The notes under the pieces: generated by a model | Databases searched by the model: none | What the model saw: only the letters and a program-made list of their open reading frames with translations | What the model was told of the DNA's origin: nothing | Part shown: in pieces, positions 1-12,748 of the stretch | How the letters are laid out: every line of letters starts with the position of its first letter | Numbering within the stretch: the first letter of the stretch is position 1 | Assembly (NCBI GenBank): GCA_037957365.1 | Contig: JARHVA010000082.1 | Coordinates: 1-64,000 of the forward strand | Source: Torreya grandis | Lineage: Eukaryota > Streptophyta > Pinopsida > Cupressales > Taxaceae | Direction: 5' to 3' | Length of the DNA stretch: 64,000 bases | Translations under genes and position numbers: made by a program

Positions 1-237
1 CTACCAAGTCCACAACTCTAAGTTCTCTTGCTCCTCTTACTCTAGTAGGATTTCCTTTGTGCACTGTATCTTCACCATAATGAAATATTATCTTTCACAA
101 CCTGAAACTTGACCCAAAAATAGTCTCATACACATAACTTAGTGTAGTCATAGGGTTTCTAATAAAGGAAATCCCTAGTCTAATAGAAACATGAACACAA
201 AAACCCCAACGAACATGGATCTACAACACAATATATA

Positions 238-238
<1 letters not shown>

Positions 239-297
<59 letters not shown>
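239..297. repeat. (TA)n microsatellite
   Basis: Almost uninterrupted TA dinucleotides lie inside the left LTR-like repeat of gypsy-1. The right repeat has only short TA runs at the equivalent place, so this expanded after insertion. Confidence 0.95.
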
Positions 298-304
<7 letters not shown>

Positions 305-444
305 TGAAAAATTCCTTTAAAAAATTTTCAAATGGAATAGTTATAGGATATACTTGGATCATAAGTTGTAAATAGAATCTTTTATTAAAAAAATGAATAT
401 TCTTTTACTTTGATTCCTCATCTAGTCCACAGAATTATATATGA

Positions 445-564
<120 letters not shown>

Positions 565-1239
565 CCCTTTACATCTTACCCAACATGCCTTTAATAGGCT
601 TCTTCATGTGTGACATATCAAAAGATTCATGCAAGATGTCATGTGTCTCCAATTTTTTATTTTTACCTAATCAAGTTCAAATAATTAATATGCATCCTTC
701 ACACCCATATCCAAGAACATTGGAGTCAACAATCCATTCAAATAATTTTGTACTCAATGGTCAACTTTATTAGAGATGTGCAAACTTCTTCCTACACAAT
801 TCTCTTTATGCTCAACTATCGTATATGAAAACATTTGTATGCATAAATCTCAAAGTCTCTACCTAACCTTAGCCTCCATAATTGATAAAAATGAATAGTT
901 AATTTGCACATCATTAATTTTTTTCTTCCATCATGTGCACCTTGTTATCAAATTCTTACACATAAAATGATATTTATGCACCTACATGCGATATGGTCTC
1001 ATACACGATCCTTATGCAAATCAAATATTTCAGGAAACTTGTTATAACCAGTCTCTAACTTCTACAAAACTAATTTATGGCATCTTCCATACATGTAATC
1101 TTATGCTCACTTTAATTATCAAATGAATGTGCTCTTGTGCACAATGCCCATATGTTGGAACTTATTAACAAAATCAACCGTATATTTTTCTAAGTGATGA
1201 AATATTTATCTACACTAAGTATGTTCATAGCAACCAATA

Positions 1240-2480
1240 TTTTTGGGACCCAACCATGTTGAATCATCTTCTATACATTTCTTCCATTTTAATAAATATT
1301 TATTATATTATTTCCCACATGTTATCTTGATAACCTTATATTCCAAGATGCCCTTAATTTCTTCCTTATCTTTCTATGGCACTTTATCTCTCTATTCAAG
1401 TACTTATTATCTTGATTCTTCATGTTCTTCAATGTTTTCCCTTTGTTCCATTCATACAAAACAACCAAATTGAATATGGGTGATATGTCCAAGAATTTAG
1501 GTAATTATGTCTCATAGGCATTTTCTAAAAACTTACTCAACACCTTACACAGCCCTATCTTCTTCCATTTTAGTTTTTCACATGTCGCACATGGGAATGT
1601 CTCCTTTTGTTAATTCACCAACACTATCTCTTTGACTTCAAACTCCTTATTCTTGCACCTCACATACTCTCATTGTTTATACTAAGACTACTTTGCTCCA
1701 ACTTTGGTCTTTCCTCTTGGTGTATCTCACACATATAGTCTACATAATCTTATAACTTTTCACTTGTTCCATATGCTCCCTTGATTTATCTCAACTCCAT
1801 AACTCCTCTTGGGATTTTCCACACACTACCTAGAAAGGTGTTTCCCCAATGCTCTAGTTCATTGAATTATTATAGGTAAATTTTTCTTACACCAAAATCA
1901 AGTCCCATTTTTTGGTTTATAGCCAACCAAACATATTAATATGTTTCTAAGGATCATGATCACAACCTCTATTTCTCCATCATTTTTCAAATGGTATGCC
2001 AAACTTAAACTTATCTTCATTCCCAACTTCTTCCACAATGTTCTCCAAAAATGACCTATGAAATTTGTACCTCTATCTGACACTATGTTGCATATAAATC
2101 CATGTATCCTTACTAAAATTAAGAATTAAAAATTAAATGTTTTTTTCATCTCTTTACTTTTTGCACGTAATGAAGTACACCATGTTTGAAAATATATCAA
2201 CCACTAGTTATATGGAATCACTCCCCTTCTAATTTATATGATATTTTAGTACAAAATCCATTCTATCATCATCCTAGGATAACTCTAGGATAGGATGTGG
2301 TTGATATATTTCTAACAACCCCCCCCCCCCCCACTTCACGAATTGAAAAACTCTTTCTACTTTCACATATCAACACACATCTGGGCCCAAACTTTCTTTA
2401 AAATACACATAATTCTTGTTACTATCAAAATGAATTTCTAAAATTTTCTTGTGTTTTTCATTTATCAAGATTTCATGAAT
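1240..2480 (-). pseudogene. Ty3/gypsy integrase remnant
   Basis: The catalytic core fragment at 1898-2083 reads MSDRGTNFIGHFW then LWKKLGMK, the region around the second catalytic Asp of gypsy integrases (normally SDRDxxFxSxFW). Upstream on the minus strand, about 2150-2320, another frame gives KGSDSI.LVVDIFSNMVYFI, the start of the core. Downstream, about 1560-1640, are pieces of the 'KERFPxGxYxKLK' region, and near 1245-1320 is KYLLKWKKCIEDDSTW, the C-terminal chromo-like tail. The pieces lie in different frames with stops between them. The Asp of the DRG motif is kept, but no continuous protein could be made. A recognisable zinc-binding HHCC domain was not pinned down. Confidence 0.75.
2319..2332. 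repeat. Poly-C tract (14 C)
   Basis: A run of 14 cytosines lies within the degraded integrase region of gypsy-1. It is unusual in such AT-rich surroundings and is probably slippage of a shorter run. It adds a frame uncertainty to the integrase remnant. Confidence 0.9.
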
Positions 2481-3059
2481 TTATATTCTTGTTATACATA
2501 TTTTTACCAATTTTAAAAACACCCTTCACACACTCAGTGCTTATACACACACTCTTCAACCATCTATGAAATATTCATTGTCTGCATTTGATTACTTCAA
2601 GGAATCAAATCCCATGACTTCCACTCACATCTCATTCAAAAATATAATTCTCCTACTAATGCATTAGTAACCTTGTTTTATTTTCCACTTTTGTTCTTCA
2701 ACGTAAATGAGTAACTCTGCATAAACTAAACCCACTTCATGTGTCATTGATTCAACTTCCCTTGGCTATTGATAAACATTAGTGCTTGATGGTTCACGCA
2801 CAAAATAATTACTTTATAAATAGATAACGTCTCCATTTATTAAGAACTTTCAATCTAGCACAGAAATATTGTTCATATATTTAATCGTTTCTCTTTGCAT
2901 CATTTATCTTGTCACTAATGTAACTACAAGCCTACCTTCTTGGATCAAAATTTTCCCCTACTATTATGCCACTAGAATCACATTCCTCCTAAAACATCTT
3001 ATTGAAATTTAGTAGCGCCAACATTGGTTGCTTAGTCACCTTCTCCTTTAAATATTAGA

Positions 3060-3969
3060 AGTTACGCTTAACTTATTTTTTCTAAAGAAATCCTTTGTGA
3101 TCTCCTCTCATTAATTTTGTAATCTTTATACATGTCCTACTAATATTCCAAATGAACTTCCTATAAAATATCACTAAGTCATCAAAGCTTTAAGCCTCAA
3201 TTGTGCTTCTTAGCAATGACATTTCACTGATGATGTGCACCTTTTCTATAGCCATCTTCAAACCTACTTGGGATATCACAAAACCCAAGTAAATGAGTTC
3301 CATATTTATGAATCTCACTTATTCACATTAATCAACTTCTCTTCTTGAAACCATTGCATCACTTTTCTCAAATGCACTAAGTATTCCTCCTCCATCTTGC
3401 TAAATATCATAATGTCATCTAAGTAATGAAAAATTTTCCTATAAGTGTCTTCAATACTTCATTCATGATTCTCATGAACATATTTGGTGCATTTTCCAAC
3501 CCAACGGCATAACCATCCATTCATACAATCCTTTGTTCATTTTAAATGGAATTTTCCATTCATCACCTTCTTTGATTTTGATCCAGTGATACCCACTCTT
3601 CAAATCTATCTTTTTGAAATACTAATATCTACTCAAATAATCCATCAAGACATCCATGTGTGGAAATGAAAATATGTAATTGGTCATTATATTTTTTATG
3701 GCTCTCAATTCTATACACATGTGCCACTCACCTCCCTTCTTATGTGCCAATATTTTACTTACTATGCATGGGGTTAAGCTTTGTCTAACTATCCCCTTGT
3801 CCAAATACTCTTTAACTTGTCTTTGCTTCTCCTTATTCTTCTTAGGTGTTAATCTATATGATGCCTTGTTTAGAAAACTCAATCTATGTATCAGATCCAT
3901 ATGATGATCGATACTTCTCATGGGTTCTAACAATATTTGGAAATCACTTGTCAATCTCCATAAAATCAT
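3060..3969 (-). pseudogene. Ty3/gypsy reverse transcriptase remnant
   Basis: The 3622-3969 frame holds the N-terminal part of a gypsy reverse transcriptase. It includes HHMDLIHRLSFLNKASYRL, then RQVKEYLDKGIVRQSLTPC and GGEWHMCIELRAI, matching the family pattern of HxIDLxPG, a YR(L/M)xPxE stretch and a W(R/H)MCxDxRAxN stretch. The next part (about 3480-3610) reads [18 protein letters not shown] in another frame. The active-site motif survives at 3414-3425 as YLDD within YLDDIMIFSK. Frames change at least twice and stops intervene. An aspartic protease is expected on the gag side, about 4.0-4.6 kb, but I could not identify it. Confidence 0.85.
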
Positions 3970-4689
3970 CTTAAAACTCCTTCACTTCATGATGTAGTGT
4001 CTCCTCTTTTATTTTGCCCATGCGCTCAATTAGTACAACCTAGACATGATCGTATAACATGCCTTATATTCTTCCACCTCTTTTAGGAACTCCTTTCCTA
4101 ACACCAATAATACATGTACACAAAATTTGTTGTAGACTACCCCTTCCTTTTCCTTTAACATCTCTAGGTGAACTTGTTTCCATATTTCTCTAGGTGATAT
4201 GTATTCTCAAATCCATTATGAATAGCCTTCCATTCAAATTACCATGATCTCTTAAAAATTACATGACACACATCCATTTGAATCACATCACACAAAACTA
4301 TATCTTTATATGCATTTAATTTTAATTTCACTAAGCATTATCCATTCACCAATATCTAATGGCCATTTTATATCTATGATAGTCTATAAGGGTTTGGGTG
4401 CACTAATTTATTTAAACCTAATTTTTCCACCATCTTGCATGAGACTAAATTATCTATGCCACCATTATCTACAATCACTTTACAACACTGACCTCCTCAT
4501 TTGCAAACTATTTAGAGGAGTTGATTTCTATTTTTTAGATCATTAGCTTCCTTGGTTGACTTGATCAATACTCTCTTCATTATGAGAATTTATCCACACT
4601 TTGGTTCTTCACAACACTTTGTAGATCTAATGGATTGATCATTTCCATGTGCACCATATTCTAATTTTCTACGATATTTATTATCTCTA

Positions 4690-5640
4690 GGGACAATCAT
4701 ACACTATATGTCCAAGTTATTCAAACCTACAATAAGTTCCGTGGAATCCTCTTCCCTTTCCTCTACCAAACATTATATTCCCTCGATATTGGTAGAATCC
4801 ACCTCCTTACATGTAACCTTGATATTCACCACATGTATCTTTTTAGTCATTAGTAGGATCCACTTCTTTGCGTGTAACCTTGCTCTTCACTGCATGTATC
4901 GCCTTACTCATGTGTGACTACATATAGTGCTTATCTCTCCTTAATTTTTTCTAGTTTCTTCTAACACTACCTTGTGATCCTCTACATGTAGATCTTCCAT
5001 TTCCTCACAATACACCCTATTGTCTGTGCAAAAACTTCTCAAATTTTAGTACAAACTAATAAGTTTCCTCCATAGATTGTATCAAAGCCATGTCTATCTC
5101 TTCTTGGATTTCAAACCTAAATCCATTTAGATAGCTTGTTATCTTCATTTGGTCTACATTACTAATGCCAAATATGGTAGTGATTATATAAAACTCTTTA
5201 GTGTATTCCTTAACACTTATCTCTTTTTGAATTAAGTTATACAACATTTTGAACAATTCTACCTAATAGTAACCAAGTAGGAATTTGTCTTTCATTTTAG
5301 CTACCATTCTGTCCCACTTAACTATCTTTTCCTTTCATATTCTTATTATATTATTCTGAACTTCCTTCCACCAAAGCATTGCACGACCCTACAGCTTGGT
5401 ATGTCTAATCTTCACTCACGACATATTTTTCTTATATTGTGAAACTTAAATTACTCCTCAACATTAGTAATCTATTCAATGATGTCTTCATGATTTAGGG
5501 TTCCTAAAAATTATTGTATGCCCACCTTGGTGCCTTCCGTAATCCATGATATAGCTCTCAACAATATACTTCCACTCGCATCCATGTATGCTTCCTCATA
5601 TTCATCATCTTCCTCTCCTTGTACACATTATTTATCTTCA
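4690..5640 (-). pseudogene. Ty3/gypsy gag remnant with decayed zinc knuckle
   Basis: The 5056-5256 frame contains SVKEYTKEFYIITTIFGIS, then TSYLNGFRFEIQEEIDM, which matches the retrotransposon gag (capsid) pattern of SVxEYTxEFxxL and RYLxGLRxxIQ. Further along on the minus strand, about 4690-4740, is CRFE.LGHIVYDCP. This resembles a CCHC zinc knuckle that has lost its second Cys and gained a stop. No start codon can be chosen with confidence, since the capsid frame is open on both sides for only short stretches. Confidence 0.7.
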
Positions 5641-5924
5641 TTGGCATCATTTTGATCATCTATTGATCTTAAACCCCTTCTTCAGCCTTCATCTATGGCA
5701 TCCTATCTTATTTGGACAAATCACAAAACATCTTAAACTTTTTTGAGTCTCCTAAACATGTTTGTTATTACAATGCCCCCTCTAGTAGAAAATATATTTG
5801 GAGACATCTTAACCATTTGATCATGAACCATACTATTGCAATATCTCAACTCGTAATCCTACATAAGTCCACTCTCCACAAGGTTCAAAACCTTTATCTA
5901 ATACTGGAAATGGTACAATCAAAA

Positions 5925-6880
5925 GGACAAGGTTTCCAAATAAGAAAATCCCTAATATAGTAGCTAGATGAACACATAAACCCCAAAAACATAGATCTAA
6001 AACACAATGTACATATGCATTTAAAATCAATAATGATTTATAGTGGTTTTTAGATATGTTAGTTGTAGGCTAGGATCATATCATAAGTTGTAAATGAAAT
6101 CTTTCATTACAATAATGGAGTCTCTTAGACTTCTATCCCTCAGATGGTTTATTGAAGGAGACCACCTTTATCTCTCTATATGTTCATATTACCACAGTAA
6201 TGATATGCTTCATCTCTCTCTAGAGATGCCCCTTTTTTTCCTTACCTAACACACTTTTAAATAAGCCTCTTCAAGTGTGACATGTCAATAAGATTCATGT
6301 AAGCTGCCACATGTCCCTGAAGGTTGTTTTCTCCCCACTCAAGCTCAAAGAGTCCATACACATCCTTTCAATCTATCTCCAATAATATTCAAGTTAATGG
6401 TCCATTCCAATAATTTTGGGTCAATGGTCAACCTTATTAGATCTATGCCAACTTATTCATACGCAATTCTTTGTATGTTCAGCTTCTATGTGTGATAACA
6501 TCCATGTGTGTAATTTTCTAAATCTATGTCTAACCCTAACCTTTGTGATTGTTGAAGATGATTAGTTCCTTCACACATTTTTGTGTTTATTCTTTCATCA
6601 TGTGCACCTTCTTGTCAAATTTCTACACACCCAATGAGCTTTACACTCCTACACATTAGTTGGTTTCTTGCATGACCCTTGTACAAACCAAAACTTTTGA
6701 TGAACCCTAATGTAACTGATACCCAAATTTTTCACAACTACTTTATGTCATCTTATGCACGTGTAAAACTATTAAGTACCCCTGTGTGCAATATGCATAT
6801 ATTAGAACTTATTCTTAAAACTAAACTTAGATTTTTTTGGGTGATTCAATATTTATCCACACCAAGTATCCTCCTACATC
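5925..6880 (-). repeat. Right (5') LTR-like repeat of gypsy-1
   Basis: Same landmarks in the same order as 150-1232, without the (TA)n and (CT)n expansions. It lies upstream of gag on the minus strand, where a 5' LTR belongs. A possible minus-strand start is TGTAGGAGG near 6874. Homology to the left copy stops at about 6870. Confidence 0.65.
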
Positions 6881-6899
6881 TTTTATATAAAAGTAAACC

Positions 6900-6911
6900 T
6901 TGCTCTAATAC
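6900..6911 (-). other. Primer-binding-site-like motif (initiator-Met tRNA type)
   Basis: The minus strand reads TGGTATTAGAGC, one base from the TGGTATCAGAGC site used by many plant LTR elements. On its upstream side the minus strand reads ctgtctacatca then ag, so an LTR ending in CA could lie to the right, from 6914 onward. Because the direct repeats place the gypsy-1 LTR to the left of this site, it may belong to another, truncated element. Confidence 0.4.
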
Positions 6912-6914
6912 CAC

Positions 6915-7264
6915 TTGATGTAGACAGGAATGAGGGGGGAAAGTGAATGGTTGCCTTACACCCCAGGAGGTCATACACACTCTCTCTCTCTCTACTTCTC
7001 TAAAGGACACATGTAAAAACACAAGACTAAGAAAATAAACCAAAAATATCTCTATATTAGTGTTTATAAATGTTACAAAGATTAACACTTACCCTTCCCC
7101 AAACTAATTATGAAGAGGATTCTCCTTAGTCTAATGATTGGGTTACATGAACATACATCTATTTAGAAACATATTCACTCTACTTCTCTCATTATTTTAG
7201 CTTCACACGACTTGTTTCTCTCTCATCTCTATTATCCTATAGTTTGAATTCTCTTCGTCCCAAT
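6915..7264. other. Non-coding spacer, no gene seen
   Basis: No supported gene. The stretch begins TGATGTAGACAGG beside the primer-site-like motif and includes a short CT run near 6980. If the primer-site motif is real this could be the outer part of an LTR that continues into repeat R1. Confidence 0.5.
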
Positions 7265-9130
7265 TTATTAAATTCCCTCCATTGAACCCCAACTCCCCTT
7301 TTCCAAATCTCTTTCGAATCTTGGTGTCTTGTCACTGACATCCTACCAACCTCTTTGAACTCCTTCTATCTCGAAAAATGGCCCACATATCATGTTTTCT
7401 TGATCTAAGTAGTTACTTCTCTTTTTATTTCAATGTGGGTGAAACCATTGGCTCCTACAAACCATCAGCTATGTAAATATGGTAGTAATTTTTTAACCAT
7501 TATTTGCAGTAACACTTTCAAAACTAACATTTGTATTAATTGGTAGTTTCATCGTGCTTCCAAGAAAATGTCATTCTTACCAATGAAAGATGACCAAAAC
7601 TATTCTTCTTTCACTTCCTTTTCATGTGGTACTTTTGATTATATGATTTGGCTTGGCATTGATCTTCCTTCACGTGTATAATATTGTTGCAATAAATGAC
7701 AAGTTGCAAAACACAAAACAAATGTGCACAAGTATACACTAGAACCTAAACCCATGTTTTTGGATGATGCAAAATTATATGAAAAACTATTATCTCATGC
7801 ATCATTTATCATGGAAAGGATATTCAAGAATAAAATGTAAATCAAATAGATAGATAAATGAGAGGATGAGACAATTATCCAAGCTTTGGTTTTGATTTTG
7901 ATATCAAATATATTACTAATATAAGTTGATGTGATAATATAAGGCATATGTTATCATCTTAAGTTATAGACCTTTTAATCATATGTCAAAATTAATACAG
8001 TGTGACCCACATCTTATAAGGGAGTGCAAATGATTTACTCTCACTTAGACAAGGATGTAAGTGGACATTTACCTTACTTGTAAGTTATAAGTATGTTAGC
8101 CCCCATTTAGAAGGTTTTTAGTGCACAATGGCCCCAACTAAAAGGCATAAATATCTACCCCTAGCTTTCTAGAATTGATACTTGGTACATTTGATGATGA
8201 TGTGCTTCACTATATATACAAACACAAAAAAATGTCTTCTAACAGATTTCTGAAAGATCCCTTGTGATTCAAGCAAGATCACAATAGCAAAGGTGTTTGC
8301 TCCAACAACAACATATGATTATTTTTAGAAATAGAAATATATGAATAATTTTTTTAAGCTGTCTTGTTCACAGTTTAAAATGATTTCTTGTGTGGCATTA
8401 TTTAGTGGTGATATAATTTATATATTGGTGAGAATTAGTATTGGTTTTCATTAGTAGATGACATTTTTTTCACCATACCATATTCACACATGGGAATGGT
8501 GCCCCTTCATTTCATAATATCCTTCACTAAGAGGGTTCTACTTTGTCCATCACTCATGCTTCATTATGGAAATCTCTATTTGAGAGGGTACTAGTCCATG
8601 GAGTCCACTTCATTTTTAATAGGAAACTCGTCGCTAGGAATCCTTCATTGTTGAGTTTAATTAAGTGGTCAATATTATCTTCATATCTCTTAATTTAATA
8701 TGGTTGTAGATGAAAAGAAAATTTCAAACTGCAAACTTTTGTTGTATTAGGATTGTTTTATAGTGAACCATCATAGAAAGGCACTCTATACTCTAGGGGG
8801 GGTACTCTAGTGAAGAGACACTTACTCAAATGCCGACCACCTAAAGAAAGGTAAAGTTTAATTGACACGCATGAACTTTGGTCAACCAAAAATTGTAAAT
8901 TCGACAAACACTTTCCAAATATTGGATCCCTTTAATCGAAATAGACAAATCAAAAATCAAAACTCATTGACAATACAAATTTTGTATCGACCAACATTTA
9001 TGTATGCTGATTACACTCATACCTAAGGAAGCCCCTCTACGTAACCAACCGCCGAACACAACCTTCAATGAACAAGAGTTTAAAGCAACTCCACGTAAAG
9101 TAAAATGCTCCTAAAAGATAGGGATGTTAG
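7265..9130. repeat. Repeat R1 (~1.9 kb), direct copy of R2
   Basis: It matches 9603-11388 in order and orientation. Landmarks are tcgaatcttggtg, gataattgttgcaa-type spacing, ctcatgtttttaga/ccatgtttttgga, the pair gaaagatcccttgtgattcaag / gagatcctttatgattcaag, 'acacttaaaaatgattt'-like text, and the closing aaaatgctcctaaaagata. Indels and substitutions are frequent. No coding capacity was seen. The length, absence of ORFs and repeated presence suggest an LTR or a non-autonomous element, but no terminal inverted repeats or target duplications could be fixed. Confidence 0.65.
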
Positions 9131-9602
9131 TGGCCCCAAAAGATCAGTGTCCTGGGGGCCATGTCAAATTCGCTTTGGATGTTTACGAATCAAATGGAAT
9201 GGATAAAACATTGGAATATGATGCCACTTTTCTTCAAATTCTATTCACCAAATCTGCTTTGCGCCAAGGATGAAACAAGTAGCGTCATAGCCCATACGTC
9301 AGTGCAGCTTCAGCTACAATAGAGATGGAGACGTTAGAAAGCTTGAAGCGACGGGCGTATTCAAGAAATGAAGTAATAGTGCATACTTTTCTGTTAGTGC
9401 ACGCACCTCTGTGCTTCGAATTTCGCCATCAGACTGTGAAAGGTTTCTTTCTGCATTAAAGGAAATTCCAATGGAAACTACAAGGATACCGTTTCTTTTT
9501 TGGAAAACATAGATCTTAAATAAATCCTTCTCCTAGATAAGAGTACTATGAATATGAACATCTGTGCCAGATGCTGCGCAGTTGGGGCGGGTCGTTAATA
9601 TA
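9131..9602. other. CpG-retaining low-copy-looking stretch
   Basis: Between R1 and R2 lies DNA richer in G, C and CpG than anything nearby. I saw no second copy of it in the window. It could be unmethylated host sequence, perhaps a gene 5' region, interrupted by the R2 insertion. A 44-codon ORF is described separately. Confidence 0.45.
9325..9459 (+). CDS. Short ORF, possible first exon of an unknown host gene
   Basis: A 44-codon frame starts METLESLKRRAYSRNEVIV and stops at 9457-9459. The start is the only ATG of the frame. Codon content and CpG density stand out from the surrounding AT-rich DNA. Near the end, tgtgaaag followed by gtttct could serve as a splice donor, so the coding part might stop there and continue elsewhere. 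I do not recognise the protein. No matching downstream exon was found before R2 starts at about 9603. It may be a chance ORF. Confidence 0.25.
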   Translation: METLESLKRRAYSRNEVIVHTFLLVHAPLCFEFRHQTVKGFFLH

Positions 9603-11388
9603 ATTTTGATAAATTCCCTCTATCGACCTCCAACTCCCCTTTCCAAAACCCCTTCGAATCTTGGTGCCCTGTGCTGACATGCCATCAATCTCTTCAAGCT
9701 CCTTTTGTTTTGTGTTTTTTTAATCCGGGTAATTACTTATCTTTTTCCGTTAATGCAAGCGAAAGCACTAATCCCTTATATAACTATTGTAGACTTCTCT
9801 TTTTCTTTTAATACCGGCAAAAGTATTGGTTTTTGTAATAGCTCCATAAATCTATTCTGATCAATAAGAGATGATCAAAACCATTTTCCTAAACTTTTTT
9901 TAATGTAGTATTTTTGATGATATTGTTTACTTTGATGTTGATTTCCTTTTGTACGTATAATATTGTTATAAGAGACACGTCGCACAACTCAAAAAAGTGT
10001 ACAACTTTGAACTCATGTTTTTAGATTGTGCAAGATTATTTGTGAACCTAAATTCCTTTGCATCACCATCAAGGAAAAAATATTTAACAATAACACATAG
10101 ATAAAAAAAATAAAGAAAAGAAATGATGAAACAATTATCTGAACTTTGGTTTTGAATCCGATATCAAATATATTTTCAATGTGTGATGATGTAATGATAA
10201 AAAGCATAAATCATCATCTTATTTATACACCCTTCAAACATGTCAAAATTACTACAATTTTTGACCCACACCTTATAAAGAAGCCCAAGTGATTTACTCT
10301 CCCCTAAACAAGGGTGTAACTAACCATTGACTCCACTTACAAAGTATAAGTATGTTAACCCCGAGTTAGAAGGTTGCTACTCCACAATAGCCCCAACTTA
10401 AATAGTGGGATATATATATGCTCCTAGCTTTCGAGGAGTGATATTAGGTACATAGAATGATGACATTCCTCACCATCTATATGCACACAAAAAAAAAAAA
10501 AATCTTTTAAAGGATTTTGTAGAGATCCTTTATGATTCAAGTAGGATCACAATAAGAAAGGTGTTTCCTCCAACAACACACATAATTACTTTTAGAAATA
10601 GAAATATATAAATAATTTTCTAAAATCATCTCGTGGACACTTAAAAATGATTTTTTGTGTGACATTATTTAGTAGTGGTACCAATTTATCTATTGATGGG
10701 AATTAATATTTATTTTGATTAATAGATGACATACATTTTTTCACCATAGTATATTTATTTTGGAATGTCCTTTACTAAGAGATTTTTATATTGTCCATCA
10801 CTCATGCTTCATTGTGGATATCTATAATCAAAAGCGCACTAATTCATGGAGCTTGCATCATTTTTAATGAGAAATTCATGATTAAGAATCTTTCATTGTT
10901 GGTCCATTGAGCTCACACCGTTTCCAATGAGAAACTCATGGTTAAGAATCATTTATTATTAAGTTTTATAAAATGGTCAATATTATTCTTATATATTTTA
11001 AACTAATATGATTATAGATGGAAAGAAAATTCTAATTTATAAAATTTTGTTGCATTAAAATTATCTTATAATTTAAACTATTAAGGAAAGGATAAAGCTT
11101 AAGTGACACGTACAAACTTTGGCCGATAATAAATTATAAATTAGACAAACACTTTTCAAACATACATACAATTAAAACTTTTAAATTCTTTTAATCAAGA
11201 TAACAAAACTCACTGACAATACAAATTTTTTACATTAATCAATACACATGACCAACATTTATGTGTACTGATTACACTCAAACCTAAGAAACCCCCTACT
11301 CCAACCCCGAACACAACCTTCATTAAGCTTGTGTGACGAGGTTAAAACAATCCACCTAAAGGTAAAATGCTCCTAAAAGATAAGGATA
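9603..11388. repeat. Repeat R2 (~1.8 kb), direct copy of R1
   Basis: Second copy of the R family, starting at ataaattccctct and ending at ctcctaaaagataaggat. It lacks CpG more than R1 does and has private indels. One internal segment near 10860-10950 is locally duplicated, with two versions of 'gagaaattcatg(a/g)ttaagaatc'. No gene is seen. Confidence 0.65.
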
Positions 11389-12469
11389 CCAGAACATCCA
11401 TAAATATTCTAACGGATGAGATTTGTGTTGAAGAAACTTCACAAGTTTATTTTCTCTACCACCCCTCTCCTACCATTTCAATCTAATTAACACACCAATT
11501 AACAATTACGCAATATTGTAAGGAAATCTGACAAAACTTAAATTTAGAAGTAAATATATAAATTAAACTACAAATAATTATACAATGATCAATGTCACAT
11601 TCCATACATTTTTTGGGCTTCTTTCTGTCACCACTGCTTCCGAGTCTAATTGGAAGACGAGCTCTGCGACAGCCTGCAGTCAGGATTTTGTTTTTGTTCC
11701 CCCCAGCAGATCAATTGGAGTTTGTACACGGCAACCTTTACAGACGCCATCGACATTTTCATTTTCAATTTCTATTCACTTCACTGATTTCGATAAATTA
11801 AATTAAGCCTTGAAAAAAATCAACCCAGCCAAAAAAAAACCAACAATTTATCCTGGGTCTGAAATAAATCCGGAAACTCCGTGGTTGTTTGGGAGTTTAT
11901 TTCATTTAAATTACAACTTAACCATATTTTTTTTACATATACACGGGCATGTTTTCCAGTCGAAGGCGACTTAATGAGGTTTGCGTCTTTAATTTTTTTT
12001 TAATGAGTTTAATCACAATTCTTAAAAAACTTAATTTTATAATTTTTGAATTGTTATTTTTTTTAAATGATTAGGTATCCATTGATGATTGTATAGTTAA
12101 TCCATAAATGATATGGGGTTAATTTATAATTAATACGTATAAATTATAATTAAACACAGTTTGTGGTTCGATATAGGGATTAAATGTAACGCTTAAATAA
12201 GTATTGATGAAAATCCAAATTAATAGTAATTGTTGTTGCTTTGCCATTTGATAAGATATGTTGTTTATATGTCTCTTTGCTTTCTGCATAACCTCAAAGT
12301 ACAACTAATCAAATTAAATCTTAATCTTTTAATTCTTCAAAACATTGAGAAAATTTGTTAAAGGTCACCGAAAATGCACACATACAATTATGTTAAATTC
12401 CCTAAAAAATGTGAAATTCAAGGAAGCTTGCCAATCATTATGCACAATGGAGTGTGTGTGTGTGTGAAG
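11389..12469. other. Non-repetitive-looking stretch without a clear gene
   Basis: The stretch at 11600-11800 has higher GC and CpG content. Two overlapping plus-strand frames and one minus-strand frame are short and unrecognised. The remainder (11810-12469) is AT-rich, with T-runs near 11990-12064 and a short TG run near 12455. Confidence 0.5.
11646..11762 (-). CDS. Short ORF in CpG-retaining stretch, unknown
   Basis: A 38-codon minus-strand frame begins MKMSMASVKVAVYKLQLIC and ends in a Ser-rich tail. The opening resembles no family I can name. It has several Met codons near the start and a basic, hydroxylated composition, as organelle-targeting leaders often do, but that is weak evidence. 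Plus-strand frames of 69 and 73 codons overlap it, so at most one is real. Confidence 0.15.
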   Translation of the reverse strand: MKMSMASVKVAVYKLQLICWGEQKQNPDCRLSQSSSSN

Positions 12470-12635
12470 GAAGAGGAATAATACAGTGGCCAAAGATCAA
12501 AAGAATAGTTCCACACAATATGAAGACCACTGACCAATTCCTTAATTCACAAGTTAGGACAATCCATTTTTGAATGATGGAAATACAAATTGGAAGAAAG
12601 ATTTGCTTCAGGGCCATTGATCCACGATCTTGTCA
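12470..12635. repeat. Direct repeat flanking the microsatellite nest, left copy
   Basis: It matches 14163-14328 in the same orientation. Shared text includes 'gttccacacaatatgaagac' and 'attcacaagtt', followed by cggacaatt-like and gatggaaa stretches and 'attggaagaa'. The pair brackets the motif-rich microsatellite region. Confidence 0.8.
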
Positions 12636-12660
12636 GATCCTTTTATACTTTGGGTAGGGG

Positions 12661-12661
12661 C

Positions 12662-12744
<83 letters not shown>
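12661..12744. repeat. (CT)n followed by (AT)n microsatellite
   Basis: The CT run occupies about 12665-12698 and passes directly into an AT run to about 12744. The CT part begins where a motif copy would have 'ttcctctt', so it probably grew from the pyrimidine-rich end of the motif. Confidence 0.9.
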
Positions 12745-12748
<4 letters not shown>

